A stretch of 64,000 bases of DNA from an uncultured Porphyromonadaceae bacterium (GTDB lineage: Bacteria > Bacteroidota > Bacteroidia > Bacteroidales > Muribaculaceae): the NCBI GenBank assembly GCA_900544305.1, contig UQUV01000009.1, positions 1 through 64,000 on the forward strand, written 5' to 3'. This document shows positions 1 to 9,126 of the stretch, piece by piece (positions within the stretch are counted from its first letter, which is position 1; each line of letters begins with the position of its first letter). The notes beneath the pieces are model-generated. The model ran no database searches. It was not told where the DNA came from and saw only the letters and a list, made by a program, of their open reading frames with translations. Both the position numbers and the translations under genes were made by a program.

Positions 1-139
1 TGGCTTTGTGGCGGAAGCCGCTTAGCCGATATGTTGAATTTTTAACGGACTATTAAAAGACAGAACGGCACAAATATACACTTTCCACCTTATATAATCA
101 CGTTCTGCCACGATTATTTATTCAACGGAAATCCACCGG

Positions 140-3100
140 CTATCGGGCGAGTGACAAGTTGACCGATATACCGTAATTGCTATTGGCTGTCGGGTAAGCA
201 CTGGTTGAAATCAGCGGCTTATTGATTTGGTGGTCAAAATAAGCGGCCAACGTAATGCGCTTGCTCAACACATAGCTTGCCGTAACATTAATGGCAATCG
301 ACTGTGTTCCGCTTGTAGCCTGTGTCGTATGTTCCTGAATCTTACGAATCAGCGACTGGTTATGCTGGAACGAGAAGTCGGCATTGAGCATCAAGTCGTT
401 GCTGACTCCAGTCTGAGTGCCTTTCATCTTCAACACTGTATTGAAATTGGCTATTTTGTATCCCGCACCTACGGTTATTGCCTTTTGAGATGCTTCCACA
501 AGCTGACCGGCACTTGAGTTCAATGTCAATGTCCGGCTGTCGCGGTACTCAGCATTGATTGTCATATTGTTATAAAGCGTAGCCGCAACACCCAACAACG
601 GAGCAAATCGTTCGGTAATGGATACCGATGAAATGTTATAGGGTGACGACGGTATCGGAGCCTGTGTCAGTTCATCGAGTGTAAAACCGTAATCGCCATC
701 AACACCTTCCCAATTCAAATAAGACGTGAACGAACCGACATTATAGGTACACTGATAAGCATGCGACAGAGTGAAACTCTTGAATATCTTCTTCATGTTA
801 CCCAATTTCACCAGACCGTCGTAGGTAATGTTCCAGTTCGGCAGCATGGCCGACAACGACGGGAATGCAGACAAACTTATCTTCGACGGATCTTTTCCCG
901 TGTATGCGGCAATGAATGCCGGAATCAGCACATCGCTACTTGTTTGCTTCACTCCGCCATTTTCCGGATTATATGGCTGTCCGGCATATGAAGTTCCGGA
1001 AATAAATCCGCTGTTCGGGTACGACATACCACGATACTGATTTTCCAAACGTTGTGCCACTTGCGGAATATAGTCAATGAATTTGTCAAACGTTGCGTTG
1101 GCATAACCGTCGGATGCCGAAGAACCGCGCAAAGCCGAAGCAATAGCACAGCTTGTCATCGTAAAGCTACCCGAACGGGTGGTCGGAATATTTTCATACA
1201 TAAACTGCATCTGGTTTGTACGGTTGTCCGTGCGATTGGATGTCAAACGGATTTTCAATCCCCTTATCGGTTCCAGCTGTACTTCAAAATTAAATTCTTC
1301 CGTACGCGAGAAAATAGCCGGCGAGGTTTGATTCATATCGTTCAGCAGCCAACCTCTCGCCATGGCTTTCTGCAAATAGGATTCATCCGTAAAGCCAAAA
1401 GCAAAATCCAATCCCGGCGACATTATACCGCCATTTTTCGACTGACCGAACATGTCGCCCACCTCGGGCATGAATTGCGGAATATTGGAAGTCGTCGTAC
1501 GGCGCCAGCGCACATTGGCATTTCTCACAGACATGGCCAAGCGTGCGGAGTAGTCGCCGATTTCTTTCCAGATGTTCTTGTCTTCCGACAAATCCTCAAC
1601 AACAACCAATTTTATGCTTTCTTTTCCGGTTGTCAGAATTTGCAGGTTGTTCTCATCGACAATTTTTGTTTTCAACGGGAACGGTTCTCCCTTCAATGTC
1701 GTAGCCGTAATCTTCACCTTCTTGTTACGCAAATTGTGCTTCACATCCAGTATTGTATCTTTCAGCTGATAAGTACGCTGGAATTTCTTCGGCTTTTTCA
1801 TCTTCGACGTTGTACGTGCATTGGAAGAGAACCTGCGGTTCACCTCTTTCAAATATTTGTTCTTATTATACAAAGTCTCAAAATTAATACGGCCGTCAAC
1901 ATTCCACACGCCATTGTTTGCAATCGAATTACCGACAACCTGGTCCTCCAACTGTGCCCCACGGTCCCATTTATAGGTTGCGTTATAGCTCGCATTCGCA
2001 TTCAGGAAATCCAGTGCAGGAATACGGTTGAACGGAGCCTTATAAGAAGCCGTAAAAGTCTGGTCATAATTCCAAGGAGTACCGAAGCCTTTGATGCTCT
2101 GCCATACCGTATCTTTCCAAGCCTTGTATTCGTCAGGGAACAACTGACGGTTGACAACTCCAACGGCTTCTTCAATCCGCGCCATCGTGTTGGAATTGAA
2201 CGACAGCGACAAACTCTTAGTCAGATTCCAAGTCAATGCAAACTGACGGTCCCAATAGAAATTCTTGCTGACAGATACCGGAATTTCGACATCGACATCC
2301 GCTTCGTTTCTCGACTGCAATTCATAGTAATAACGTGACATATTTGTCAAGAAACTCAATGAAGTCGGCACATAGGTAAGCTCCCAGTCCTTAAAGAATT
2401 TCACGTTCTTGGATTTACTCTTTATACCTTTAAACGGAGTAAACGGTTTCACGTAAGGTGTGTAACTGTACTGGAAACTGCCCCGATAGTCATTTATATG
2501 CTCATACTCTACTGTCGGCGAAATATTCTCCTGTTTATTAAATGAGAAATTAAGCGTAAAGTTAGCCGGGTCCCAAGGCATCGGATTCTTGCTCTTTACA
2601 TCGAAATTAAATCCCGACAAACTGAAGCTCTTCACCGTCGACTGCTCAATGGCATAATTCTTGATTGAGTCACGCTCCTGCTCCGTAACCGCTTCATCCA
2701 AAGCATCTTTCAACAGAATATCCTGATCGAGCGGATTGTACTTGGGTGAATATTTTTCCTTTGTTACGGAATAGTACACCGGAGCCTTCAGTTTCGTTTT
2801 TTCCGGCAGGAAGCGACCCACATCCACCTGTGTGGCTACATTATACTGCATGTAGTCATCCATACGGCGGTCAGTCAGACTCTGGTCTACATTACCGAAA
2901 CCGACAGTTTCTATATGTCCACCCATATTGAGTGTTGCAATATCGCTCACGCCGATATTTACATTACCTTTAGCAGCCCAGCCACCATCCTCGTTAAAGT
3001 CAGTAACCTTGAGTTCGTTCACCCAAACTTCTCCGCTCTTCTCACGGCTGGAATTATTGCGCACACCAATCATCACGACACGAACGTCGCTCAACGACGG

Positions 3101-6100
3101 ATTACCGATAACACTAACCTTGTTACCTTCATGCTCGGGGTCATATCCGGTATACAGTTCCGTCATCTTTACCGTACTGCCTTCTTTGTTTTTCTCCCGG
3201 TTACGTTCCTTTTTCAAGTTGGTGAACACATCGAGAGCTATGTCCATAAAGTTTTCTTTCGGCCATACGATATACTGGTCAGCCGAGCTATAAGTATTGT
3301 ACTTGCCCGGTTCCGTCAATTTCAACGGCACTTCATATTCATAGAAGTTATTTTTGATATCGGAACCCAGTCGCAGGAATACCGAAATATCACCGTCTTT
3401 CAGTTCTTCCGCCACATCGTCAATCAACCGTTCGGCATGGGTAAACATCTGCATTCGCTTGTACAGACGCAAATCCAACGAAGTGTTTTTATAAACTGCA
3501 CGGGCATCACCGGCCTTCAATCCAGTCACCTTCAAAGAAACAGCCTGTTCGTTAAGCTGCGTGATTTGCGACTGTCCCGGGTCAACGATACGGTTGACAC
3601 CCGGAGGCAACACATAGTTTACCGGCTCGCGGCCCGAATTTTCCTCAATGTTCACCACAGACAAATCCAAGTTTCCTTCAGCCGGGGCATCTGCACGCGA
3701 ATTCAAATTGTATTCATAAGTACGCCAGTCACCACGCACCAGTTCCAACGTAGCAAAACGAAGATGTGTGGCCTGCTTGAAACCGGTCATGAACATACGG
3801 ATAAAACGAATCGTAGAGAAGTCGGAAATAGAACCGACCACCTTTTCATACTCCTTCAATGGAATTTTAAACTGATACCATACGGCATCGGCAGTTTTAC
3901 CGTTGCGCAAAGTAACCGTCTGCACCTGTTTGTCGGTAATATAGTTCTGTCCTACCTGCAAATCCTCGCGACGCAAAGAAATGTGGTACTGATAATAGCG
4001 TTCATATTCATTCAGCGTATTGTCCTGATTGATGTCCTCCACATCCGGCACACTTCTCGATGACTGATAAAGTCCGTCCTTCGTATCGTCATCGCCCAAA
4101 GAGTTGCCTTCTACGCCATTGTATCGTTTGTAGCGTTCCAAAATTGAAGCCTGCTTCTCGTCATAGTCATAGCCACGATAATAGTGGTAATTATCGCCCG
4201 ACGGGTCGTTAAACGGCGAGAACTGGTCTTCTTCCATAGCCGCAATCGTTGTCGGCGAAAGTTTCAAACGCAGAGACTCGATATATTTCTTATAAGTATC
4301 AAATACAAACTCATCGTCGTTATGCAAGCCGTCGAGACCCACATCCTGATATTTACGGGCTCCAGCTGTATTGTCGAAAGCATACGATAAAGAGGTTTCG
4401 GTAGCAACGCGTCCCCAAACGGTTTCACGCATTTTCTCCGGATTACCGTCAATCGGATTTCCGTTTTCGTAAGCCTTGAAACCGTCTTTCAAAATATCTT
4501 CACTGACTTCACCCAAGTTGAAGTACAAGTCACCACCCTCGTTTGTATCGCCTTCAACCAAGAACGGGTCCATCAGCCAGAACTGAATGTATTCGATGTT
4601 CGACGATTCGAAATTCGTATTGTCGAGTTTTCGGGTAATACCACCCCAACGTTTTTCCGGGTTCAGCAGGTTAAAGTTTTCATCAATATTGGTGGCATCA
4701 AGGTTATACGGACCACGCTCATTCGGATAGAACGAAAGGTTCAATGTCTGAATAGCTGCCGCTTCACCATAATTCAACTCACGGTTTGGCCAGATTTCAC
4801 GCGTAGTAACCTCGCGCACATAAGGGCTTGACAACTGGTCCAAGTCGTTTTTGATATAGGCAGGACAGAGAGATGAATTCTTCTGCGTAAACATTCTGTC
4901 CACATAATACCAGGCCAGCAATGCCCTGTTTTTCCCATATTCCACATTATTCGACAATGCCGCTTCAGGGAACAAAGCTGAAGCCGACGGGTCGTACGGC
5001 GTCGAAGCCAGGAACCAAGAATACGGAGAACGGATATCAATTGAATTTTGTGAAGATTCAAAATCGTCGATATACGAGCTACCCTTGTTTGTTCCCGTCT
5101 CCTTTTTGTGAGGAACCAATTGGGCAAATTCACCCTGCGCACTGAACGTTGAAGGAGCTGTAGCATTCACGGTCGGAATCTTGTTTACCAAATTCGTCAG
5201 CCACATGAATTGTTTGTTGTATGAAAAATTCATGCCCCAAATCGTATTGTTGATAAGTTCGTCACCAATATTCACCTTTTCCGTCAACGGCTTTTCGGAG
5301 AAGTGCATGACAGTTGCTCCGACATTGAAGTCCTTATTGAAGGCATAGTTCAAATCCAAGCCGAGCAGTGTTTTTCGCTGCGTGCTGAACATGGACTGGT
5401 TTTCCAACGAAACGCTGACATTCGTTCCAGAGTCAATGATGCTTTGATTGATAATCGTGACAATACCCATGTTATAGTCTACGGTATAGTCACTGTTCTC
5501 AATCAAGGTTACACCACCGGCTGTCACGACTACCGAACCTCGAGGAATATTCATGGCATTCAAACGGATAGACGAACCCGAAGACGCCTGATATTCACCT
5601 TCCAATATGAACTTGTTCTTGTCCTGGAACTGCATGGCCACAGTCTGCGTAGAATCATACAGTTCATGGTACACATATTTCTTAGCTTCGTTTTTGTCGG
5701 TAATTTGACTTTCCAAATATGAGCCGAACGGTTCTACAACTGGGAAAATAATCTTACCTTGCGATGCTATGACAGTATAGCCTTCAATGAAGTCATAGAA
5801 TCCGTCGGGATTGCTTTCGTTGTTGGAATCCAAACGGTCGAGATTCATCACCCGCAACAACGGCTTGTTACGAATAGGGTCAACCGGCAAATACTGTACG
5901 GATGTACCTGTCGAATCGCTGAGGTATTTGATGTTCAATTTGAAATTCTCTTTCTGTACCTGATAAGCACCCAGCGAATAAACGTTTTTCATCATCAAGT
6001 CCCAGTTTGCAAACTTCGGAGAAACCGTCGAACCTTTCAACAGTTTCAAATAAAGCGACTGGTTGGAATCAGCTATATCACTGGAGAATTCGCCGACTTG

Positions 6101-7576
6101 ATAAACCGTACCCTGATAGGTATATTCATAAGCCACCGCAAGAATCTCATCTGCATTCAAGGCCGAATTCAAAGAAATGTAACCCAACGTTTCATTCAAA
6201 CGATATTCGGAAGAAGAAAGCAGACGTGCACTTTCTATCTTTTCATAGTCGCGTCCACCCTCAATGCCATAAGCTGTCAGCGGGTCCAAGGCCTGTGTCA
6301 CCTGGCTGATATAACGCGCATCCGGATAGTTGGTCTTGATTTCATTCAAAAGATTGTTGGACGCATTCCGGGGATTATTGGCAGTCGGGTCAGCAACCCA
6401 GTGAGAATTGGACAAAACCTTATTTTCCGCCAAGTCCATGAATCCGACAACGTTTCGCGCCTCATCATACGTTCCCCGGCGGTTCGTAATCCACACCTCA
6501 ATTCGCGTGATGTTTATACCGGAAGATACATACGGCAATTTCGAGGCAAACTTGTCATAGTTGTCCCGAAAGAAGTGAGCCAGGAAAAAGTGACGGTTTT
6601 TATCATAATCATCCACACCGATGGAGAACGACGTCGTTTGCGCCCCACCCTTAGTATTGACAGTCTGGGATTCTGAATTCTGCTGTGACGCCAATGCCGT
6701 CAAGGTCAGTTTTCCGAACTGAAGTTTTGTCTTGATACCAAACAAAGCTGTGCTACCTTTAATCAACGACGAACCGGTAGTCATGGACACATTACCCGCC
6801 TCGATGCTTTTAATGATTTCATCCTCTTTTCCATCATACTTGAGTTTCAGGTTTTTAGAGTCAAAATCAAAGGTTGCATCCGTATTATAGGTCATGTTGA
6901 ACTTCAGCTTGTCGCCGACAGATGCATCAATAGTAGCCTGGATTTTCTGGTCGAAATCAAAATAGGTTTTCCGGCGTGAGCTGGCCGGCAATGCAGGGTT
7001 GTCGGTCTTATTCGACTTCACCCCCATCTCCACAAGCACAGACCCTTGTGTTTTCAACTGCACACCGCCCGGTCCAAACACTTTTTCCAACGGACCGAGG
7101 GCAAACTTCATATCAAAAATATCAAATTTATCCTTGTCTTTCTGCTCATAAAGTTCTGCGTTTTTCTTCCGATAATAATCCATCATGGAATTACGCAATT
7201 CCATATCATTGTATTCATCGGCAGAAAGAATGAAAGGAGTGCTGATTTCGCGGTCACCAATCTTTGTATGAATGATATAGCAACCTGTTTCACTATCATA
7301 TTCCGCCTGAGTTGTGATATTTGCGGGGTCTTTCAAGTCGACTGGCGGCTTTTTGTTGTCCAAAAGTTCGTCATAACCGGGTGTAATTGTCGGCTTCACG
7401 TCATAATGCATACGCGAAGAATCCCCATTCTCAGCACTTTTTCCGACAAATATCGTAGGAGGCGGAGGTGTCTCTGATTTTTTATATTGCGAATAGCCGA
7501 TAAATTCATAGGCAGCAAGGCCTACAAAAAAAATCACCACTACCCACAAGTATTTCAATCGCTCAAAGTTTTTCAT
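140..7576 (-). CDS. sprA: SprA/Sov-type outer-membrane translocon protein of the type IX secretion system
   Basis: This 2478-residue protein matches the very large SprA (Sov) family, which forms the outer-membrane channel of the type IX secretion system in Bacteroidota. The N-terminus (residues 1-30) is a membrane/signal segment rich in V, F, I and L. The rest is dense in alternating beta-strand sequence typical of a giant barrel. The family signature around DDFESSQNSIDIRSP lies near residue 835. The length is normal for the family (about 2300-2500). The start at 7576 puts the signal segment at the N-terminus. It lies 52 nt downstream of ruvA on the same strand and may be co-transcribed. The gene is intact. 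Family call is firm; in non-gliding gut species the cargo of this system is largely unknown. Confidence 0.93.
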   Translation of the reverse strand: MKNFERLKYLWVVVIFFVGLAAYEFIGYSQYKKSETPPPPTIFVGKSAENGDSSRMHYDVKPTITPGYDELLDNKKPPVDLKDPANITTQAEYDSETGCYIIHTKIGDREISTPFILSADEYNDMELRNSMMDYYRKKNAELYEQKDKDKFDIFDMKFALGPLEKVFGPGGVQLKTQGSVLVEMGVKSNKTDNPALPASSRRKTYFDFDQKIQATIDASVGDKLKFNMTYNTDATFDFDSKNLKLKYDGKEDEIIKSIEAGNVSMTTGSSLIKGSTALFGIKTKLQFGKLTLTALASQQNSESQTVNTKGGAQTTSFSIGVDDYDKNRHFFLAHFFRDNYDKFASKLPYVSSGINITRIEVWITNRRGTYDEARNVVGFMDLAENKVLSNSHWVADPTANNPRNASNNLLNEIKTNYPDARYISQVTQALDPLTAYGIEGGRDYEKIESARLLSSSEYRLNETLGYISLNSALNADEILAVAYEYTYQGTVYQVGEFSSDIADSNQSLYLKLLKGSTVSPKFANWDLMMKNVYSLGAYQVQKENFKLNIKYLSDSTGTSVQYLPVDPIRNKPLLRVMNLDRLDSNNESNPDGFYDFIEGYTVIASQGKIIFPVVEPFGSYLESQITDKNEAKKYVYHELYDSTQTVAMQFQDKNKFILEGEYQASSGSSIRLNAMNIPRGSVVVTAGGVTLIENSDYTVDYNMGIVTIINQSIIDSGTNVSVSLENQSMFSTQRKTLLGLDLNYAFNKDFNVGATVMHFSEKPLTEKVNIGDELINNTIWGMNFSYNKQFMWLTNLVNKIPTVNATAPSTFSAQGEFAQLVPHKKETGTNKGSSYIDDFESSQNSIDIRSPYSWFLASTPYDPSASALFPEAALSNNVEYGKNRALLAWYYVDRMFTQKNSSLCPAYIKNDLDQLSSPYVREVTTREIWPNRELNYGEAAAIQTLNLSFYPNERGPYNLDATNIDENFNLLNPEKRWGGITRKLDNTNFESSNIEYIQFWLMDPFLVEGDTNEGGDLYFNLGEVSEDILKDGFKAYENGNPIDGNPEKMRETVWGRVATETSLSYAFDNTAGARKYQDVGLDGLHNDDEFVFDTYKKYIESLRLKLSPTTIAAMEEDQFSPFNDPSGDNYHYYRGYDYDEKQASILERYKRYNGVEGNSLGDDDTKDGLYQSSRSVPDVEDINQDNTLNEYERYYQYHISLRREDLQVGQNYITDKQVQTVTLRNGKTADAVWYQFKIPLKEYEKVVGSISDFSTIRFIRMFMTGFKQATHLRFATLELVRGDWRTYEYNLNSRADAPAEGNLDLSVVNIEENSGREPVNYVLPPGVNRIVDPGQSQITQLNEQAVSLKVTGLKAGDARAVYKNTSLDLRLYKRMQMFTHAERLIDDVAEELKDGDISVFLRLGSDIKNNFYEYEVPLKLTEPGKYNTYSSADQYIVWPKENFMDIALDVFTNLKKERNREKNKEGSTVKMTELYTGYDPEHEGNKVSVIGNPSLSDVRVVMIGVRNNSSREKSGEVWVNELKVTDFNEDGGWAAKGNVNIGVSDIATLNMGGHIETVGFGNVDQSLTDRRMDDYMQYNVATQVDVGRFLPEKTKLKAPVYYSVTKEKYSPKYNPLDQDILLKDALDEAVTEQERDSIKNYAIEQSTVKSFSLSGFNFDVKSKNPMPWDPANFTLNFSFNKQENISPTVEYEHINDYRGSFQYSYTPYVKPFTPFKGIKSKSKNVKFFKDWELTYVPTSLSFLTNMSRYYYELQSRNEADVDVEIPVSVSKNFYWDRQFALTWNLTKSLSLSFNSNTMARIEEAVGVVNRQLFPDEYKAWKDTVWQSIKGFGTPWNYDQTFTASYKAPFNRIPALDFLNANASYNATYKWDRGAQLEDQVVGNSIANNGVWNVDGRINFETLYNKNKYLKEVNRRFSSNARTTSKMKKPKKFQRTYQLKDTILDVKHNLRNKKVKITATTLKGEPFPLKTKIVDENNLQILTTGKESIKLVVVEDLSEDKNIWKEIGDYSARLAMSVRNANVRWRRTTTSNIPQFMPEVGDMFGQSKNGGIMSPGLDFAFGFTDESYLQKAMARGWLLNDMNQTSPAIFSRTEEFNFEVQLEPIRGLKIRLTSNRTDNRTNQMQFMYENIPTTRSGSFTMTSCAIASALRGSSASDGYANATFDKFIDYIPQVAQRLENQYRGMSYPNSGFISGTSYAGQPYNPENGGVKQTSSDVLIPAFIAAYTGKDPSKISLSAFPSLSAMLPNWNITYDGLVKLGNMKKIFKSFTLSHAYQCTYNVGSFTSYLNWEGVDGDYGFTLDELTQAPIPSSPYNISSVSITERFAPLLGVAATLYNNMTINAEYRDSRTLTLNSSAGQLVEASQKAITVGAGYKIANFNTVLKMKGTQTGVSNDLMLNADFSFQHNQSLIRKIQEHTTQATSGTQSIAINVTASYVLSKRITLAAYFDHQINKPLISTSAYPTANSNYGISVNLSLAR

Positions 7577-7628
7577 TAAGCTAATATAATCCGTTAATAT
7601 CCGACTTTGAGCGCTCTACTCCTTACGG

Positions 7629-8210
7629 CTATAGAAGCTTCAAAGCCTTCTTGATAGCGTCTTCCACCTTCAATGTCGGATTTTCCTTCAACAAACTGCC
7701 AACCACTTTCTGGGCAGCAGCCTGCGGAAATCCCAGCATGACAAGGGCCGCAACAGCTTCCTCGTAGGTTTCCGACTTACTTTCCAATTGTATTATTAAC
7801 GGATTGTCACCCGTTTTTATTTTATCTTTCAGGTCAACAATTATTCGTTGCGCAGTTTTTGCTCCGATTCCCTTTACGGCCTTCAGCTGATTTACATTGC
7901 CAGTGGAAATTACTGCCTGCAAATCTTCCGTCGACAACGACGACAGAATCATGCGTGCCGTATTCGGACCGACACCGGAAACAGAGACAAGCAAAGTGAA
8001 CATTTCACGCTCACTTTTATCCTTGAAACCATAAAGCACATACGCATCCTCACGAATGGATTCATATAAATAAACCTTGGCAGATTTCTGGTTCTGCAAA
8101 GCCGTATAGGTATTTAGCGAGATATTGACAAAATAGCCGACACCGTTGCAGTCAACCACCACATAGGCAGGAGTGATTTCATCAATATCACCTTTGACGT
8201 ATTCCAACAT
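7629..8210 (-). CDS. ruvA: Holliday junction branch migration protein RuvA
   Basis: RuvA binds Holliday junctions and loads the RuvB helicase in recombinational repair. The 193-residue length is standard. The N-terminal OB-fold begins MLEYVKGDIDEITPAYVVVD. Two helix-hairpin-helix segments follow (VSGVGPNTARMILS near residue 78 and VKGIGAKTAQRIIVDLK near residue 113). The C-terminal domain III (about 148-193) binds RuvB. It is followed by sprA on the same strand. A TAATTTTG box lies just upstream at 8235-8242. Confidence 0.97.
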   Translation of the reverse strand: MLEYVKGDIDEITPAYVVVDCNGVGYFVNISLNTYTALQNQKSAKVYLYESIREDAYVLYGFKDKSEREMFTLLVSVSGVGPNTARMILSSLSTEDLQAVISTGNVNQLKAVKGIGAKTAQRIIVDLKDKIKTGDNPLIIQLESKSETYEEAVAALVMLGFPQAAAQKVVGSLLKENPTLKVEDAIKKALKLL

Positions 8211-8234
8211 TGTTTTTTCAATTTATAATTGACA

Positions 8235-8242
8235 CAAAATTA
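8235..8242 (-). promoter_or_regulatory. Probable ruvA promoter -7 box
   Basis: Read on the minus strand this is TAATTTTG, matching the Bacteroides TAnnTTTG -7 element 25 nt before the ruvA start. No TTTG was found at the right distance for a -33 element, so support is partial. Confidence 0.4.
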
Positions 8243-8300
8243 CAAAAAACAGAGAGAACGACAACACCACTGCTGTCAAATCCCCCTGCTTATATTTGTG

Positions 8301-9035
8301 CTAATTTACAACGACATTTGAAAAATATTCTCTGAAAAGTTTTTCAGCACGTTCCAGTTGTTCAGACGTATTTTCCTTCACATCAGCCAGCTTGTATTCC
8401 CAGCCCATTGCTTCGTATTTATGTACTCCCAAACGATGATATGGCAGAATCTCTACCCGCTGTATTTGTTGGAATCCACCCAATGCTTCACCCAACCGCC
8501 GGATGTCGTCCTCAAAATCACTGATACCGGGAACCAGCACATAACGCAGCCAGAACGGACGACCGTTCTTCTCCAACCACTCCGCTGTCTTCAATGTCTG
8601 CGCATTGCTACGTCCGGTCAACTCACGATGGCGGTCATCATTGAACTGTTTGATGTCGAGCAACACCAAATCTATTTCGCGAAGCAAAGCCTCCACATGC
8701 TCGTTCCACACACCACCGTTTGAATCAAGGCACACATGAATTCCTGCGTCCTTCAACTGTTTTACCAAAGGCAACAGCGCCTGAGCCTGCACCGTGGGCT
8801 CTCCGCCGGAAAATGTCACTCCACCTTTTTTTCCGAAAAAAGGTTTCTGACTGACGGCCATTTCCAACATTTCGGTTGCCGACGTTTCTTTTCCGCCTTT
8901 CATTTCAATTGTATCGGGATTGGCACAATAAAGGCAACGGAAAGGACAGCCCTGCAAAAACACAACCAACCGCAGCCCCGGACCGTCGAAAGTGCCCATA
9001 CTTTCATACGAATGCACATTAATCTTGTCTGTCAT
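8301..9035 (-). CDS. pflA: Pyruvate formate-lyase activating enzyme
   Basis: This 244-residue radical SAM enzyme installs the glycyl radical on pyruvate formate-lyase under anaerobic conditions. The CX3CX2C cluster motif is C30, C34 and C37 (QGCPFRCLYC), which binds the 4Fe-4S cluster used to cleave S-adenosylmethionine. The segment VTFSGGEPTVQ is the usual GGEP SAM-binding motif. Length is normal. It lies 91 nt downstream of pflB, its substrate, on the same strand, so the pair is probably one operon. Confidence 0.96.
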   Translation of the reverse strand: MTDKINVHSYESMGTFDGPGLRLVVFLQGCPFRCLYCANPDTIEMKGGKETSATEMLEMAVSQKPFFGKKGGVTFSGGEPTVQAQALLPLVKQLKDAGIHVCLDSNGGVWNEHVEALLREIDLVLLDIKQFNDDRHRELTGRSNAQTLKTAEWLEKNGRPFWLRYVLVPGISDFEDDIRRLGEALGGFQQIQRVEILPYHRLGVHKYEAMGWEYKLADVKENTSEQLERAEKLFREYFSNVVVN

Positions 9036-9126
9036 ACGCTATAAGTTAAAAATTCAAGCCGATGCCATGCCCAACAGACACGGCACCGGCCCGAATCATA
9101 TAAAACGATTATACAGTTTTCAAAAT

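Noticed and set aside
1..139. Any gene or RNA downstream of sprA at the left edge
   Set aside because: No open frame or clear terminator is visible; only a short GCGG-AAG-CCGC hairpin near position 11, too weak to annotate.
1052..2338. A 428-residue open frame on the plus strand inside sprA
   Set aside because: It is antisense to a strong, family-typical sprA frame, has no domain-like sequence and exists because sprA lacks stops in that frame.
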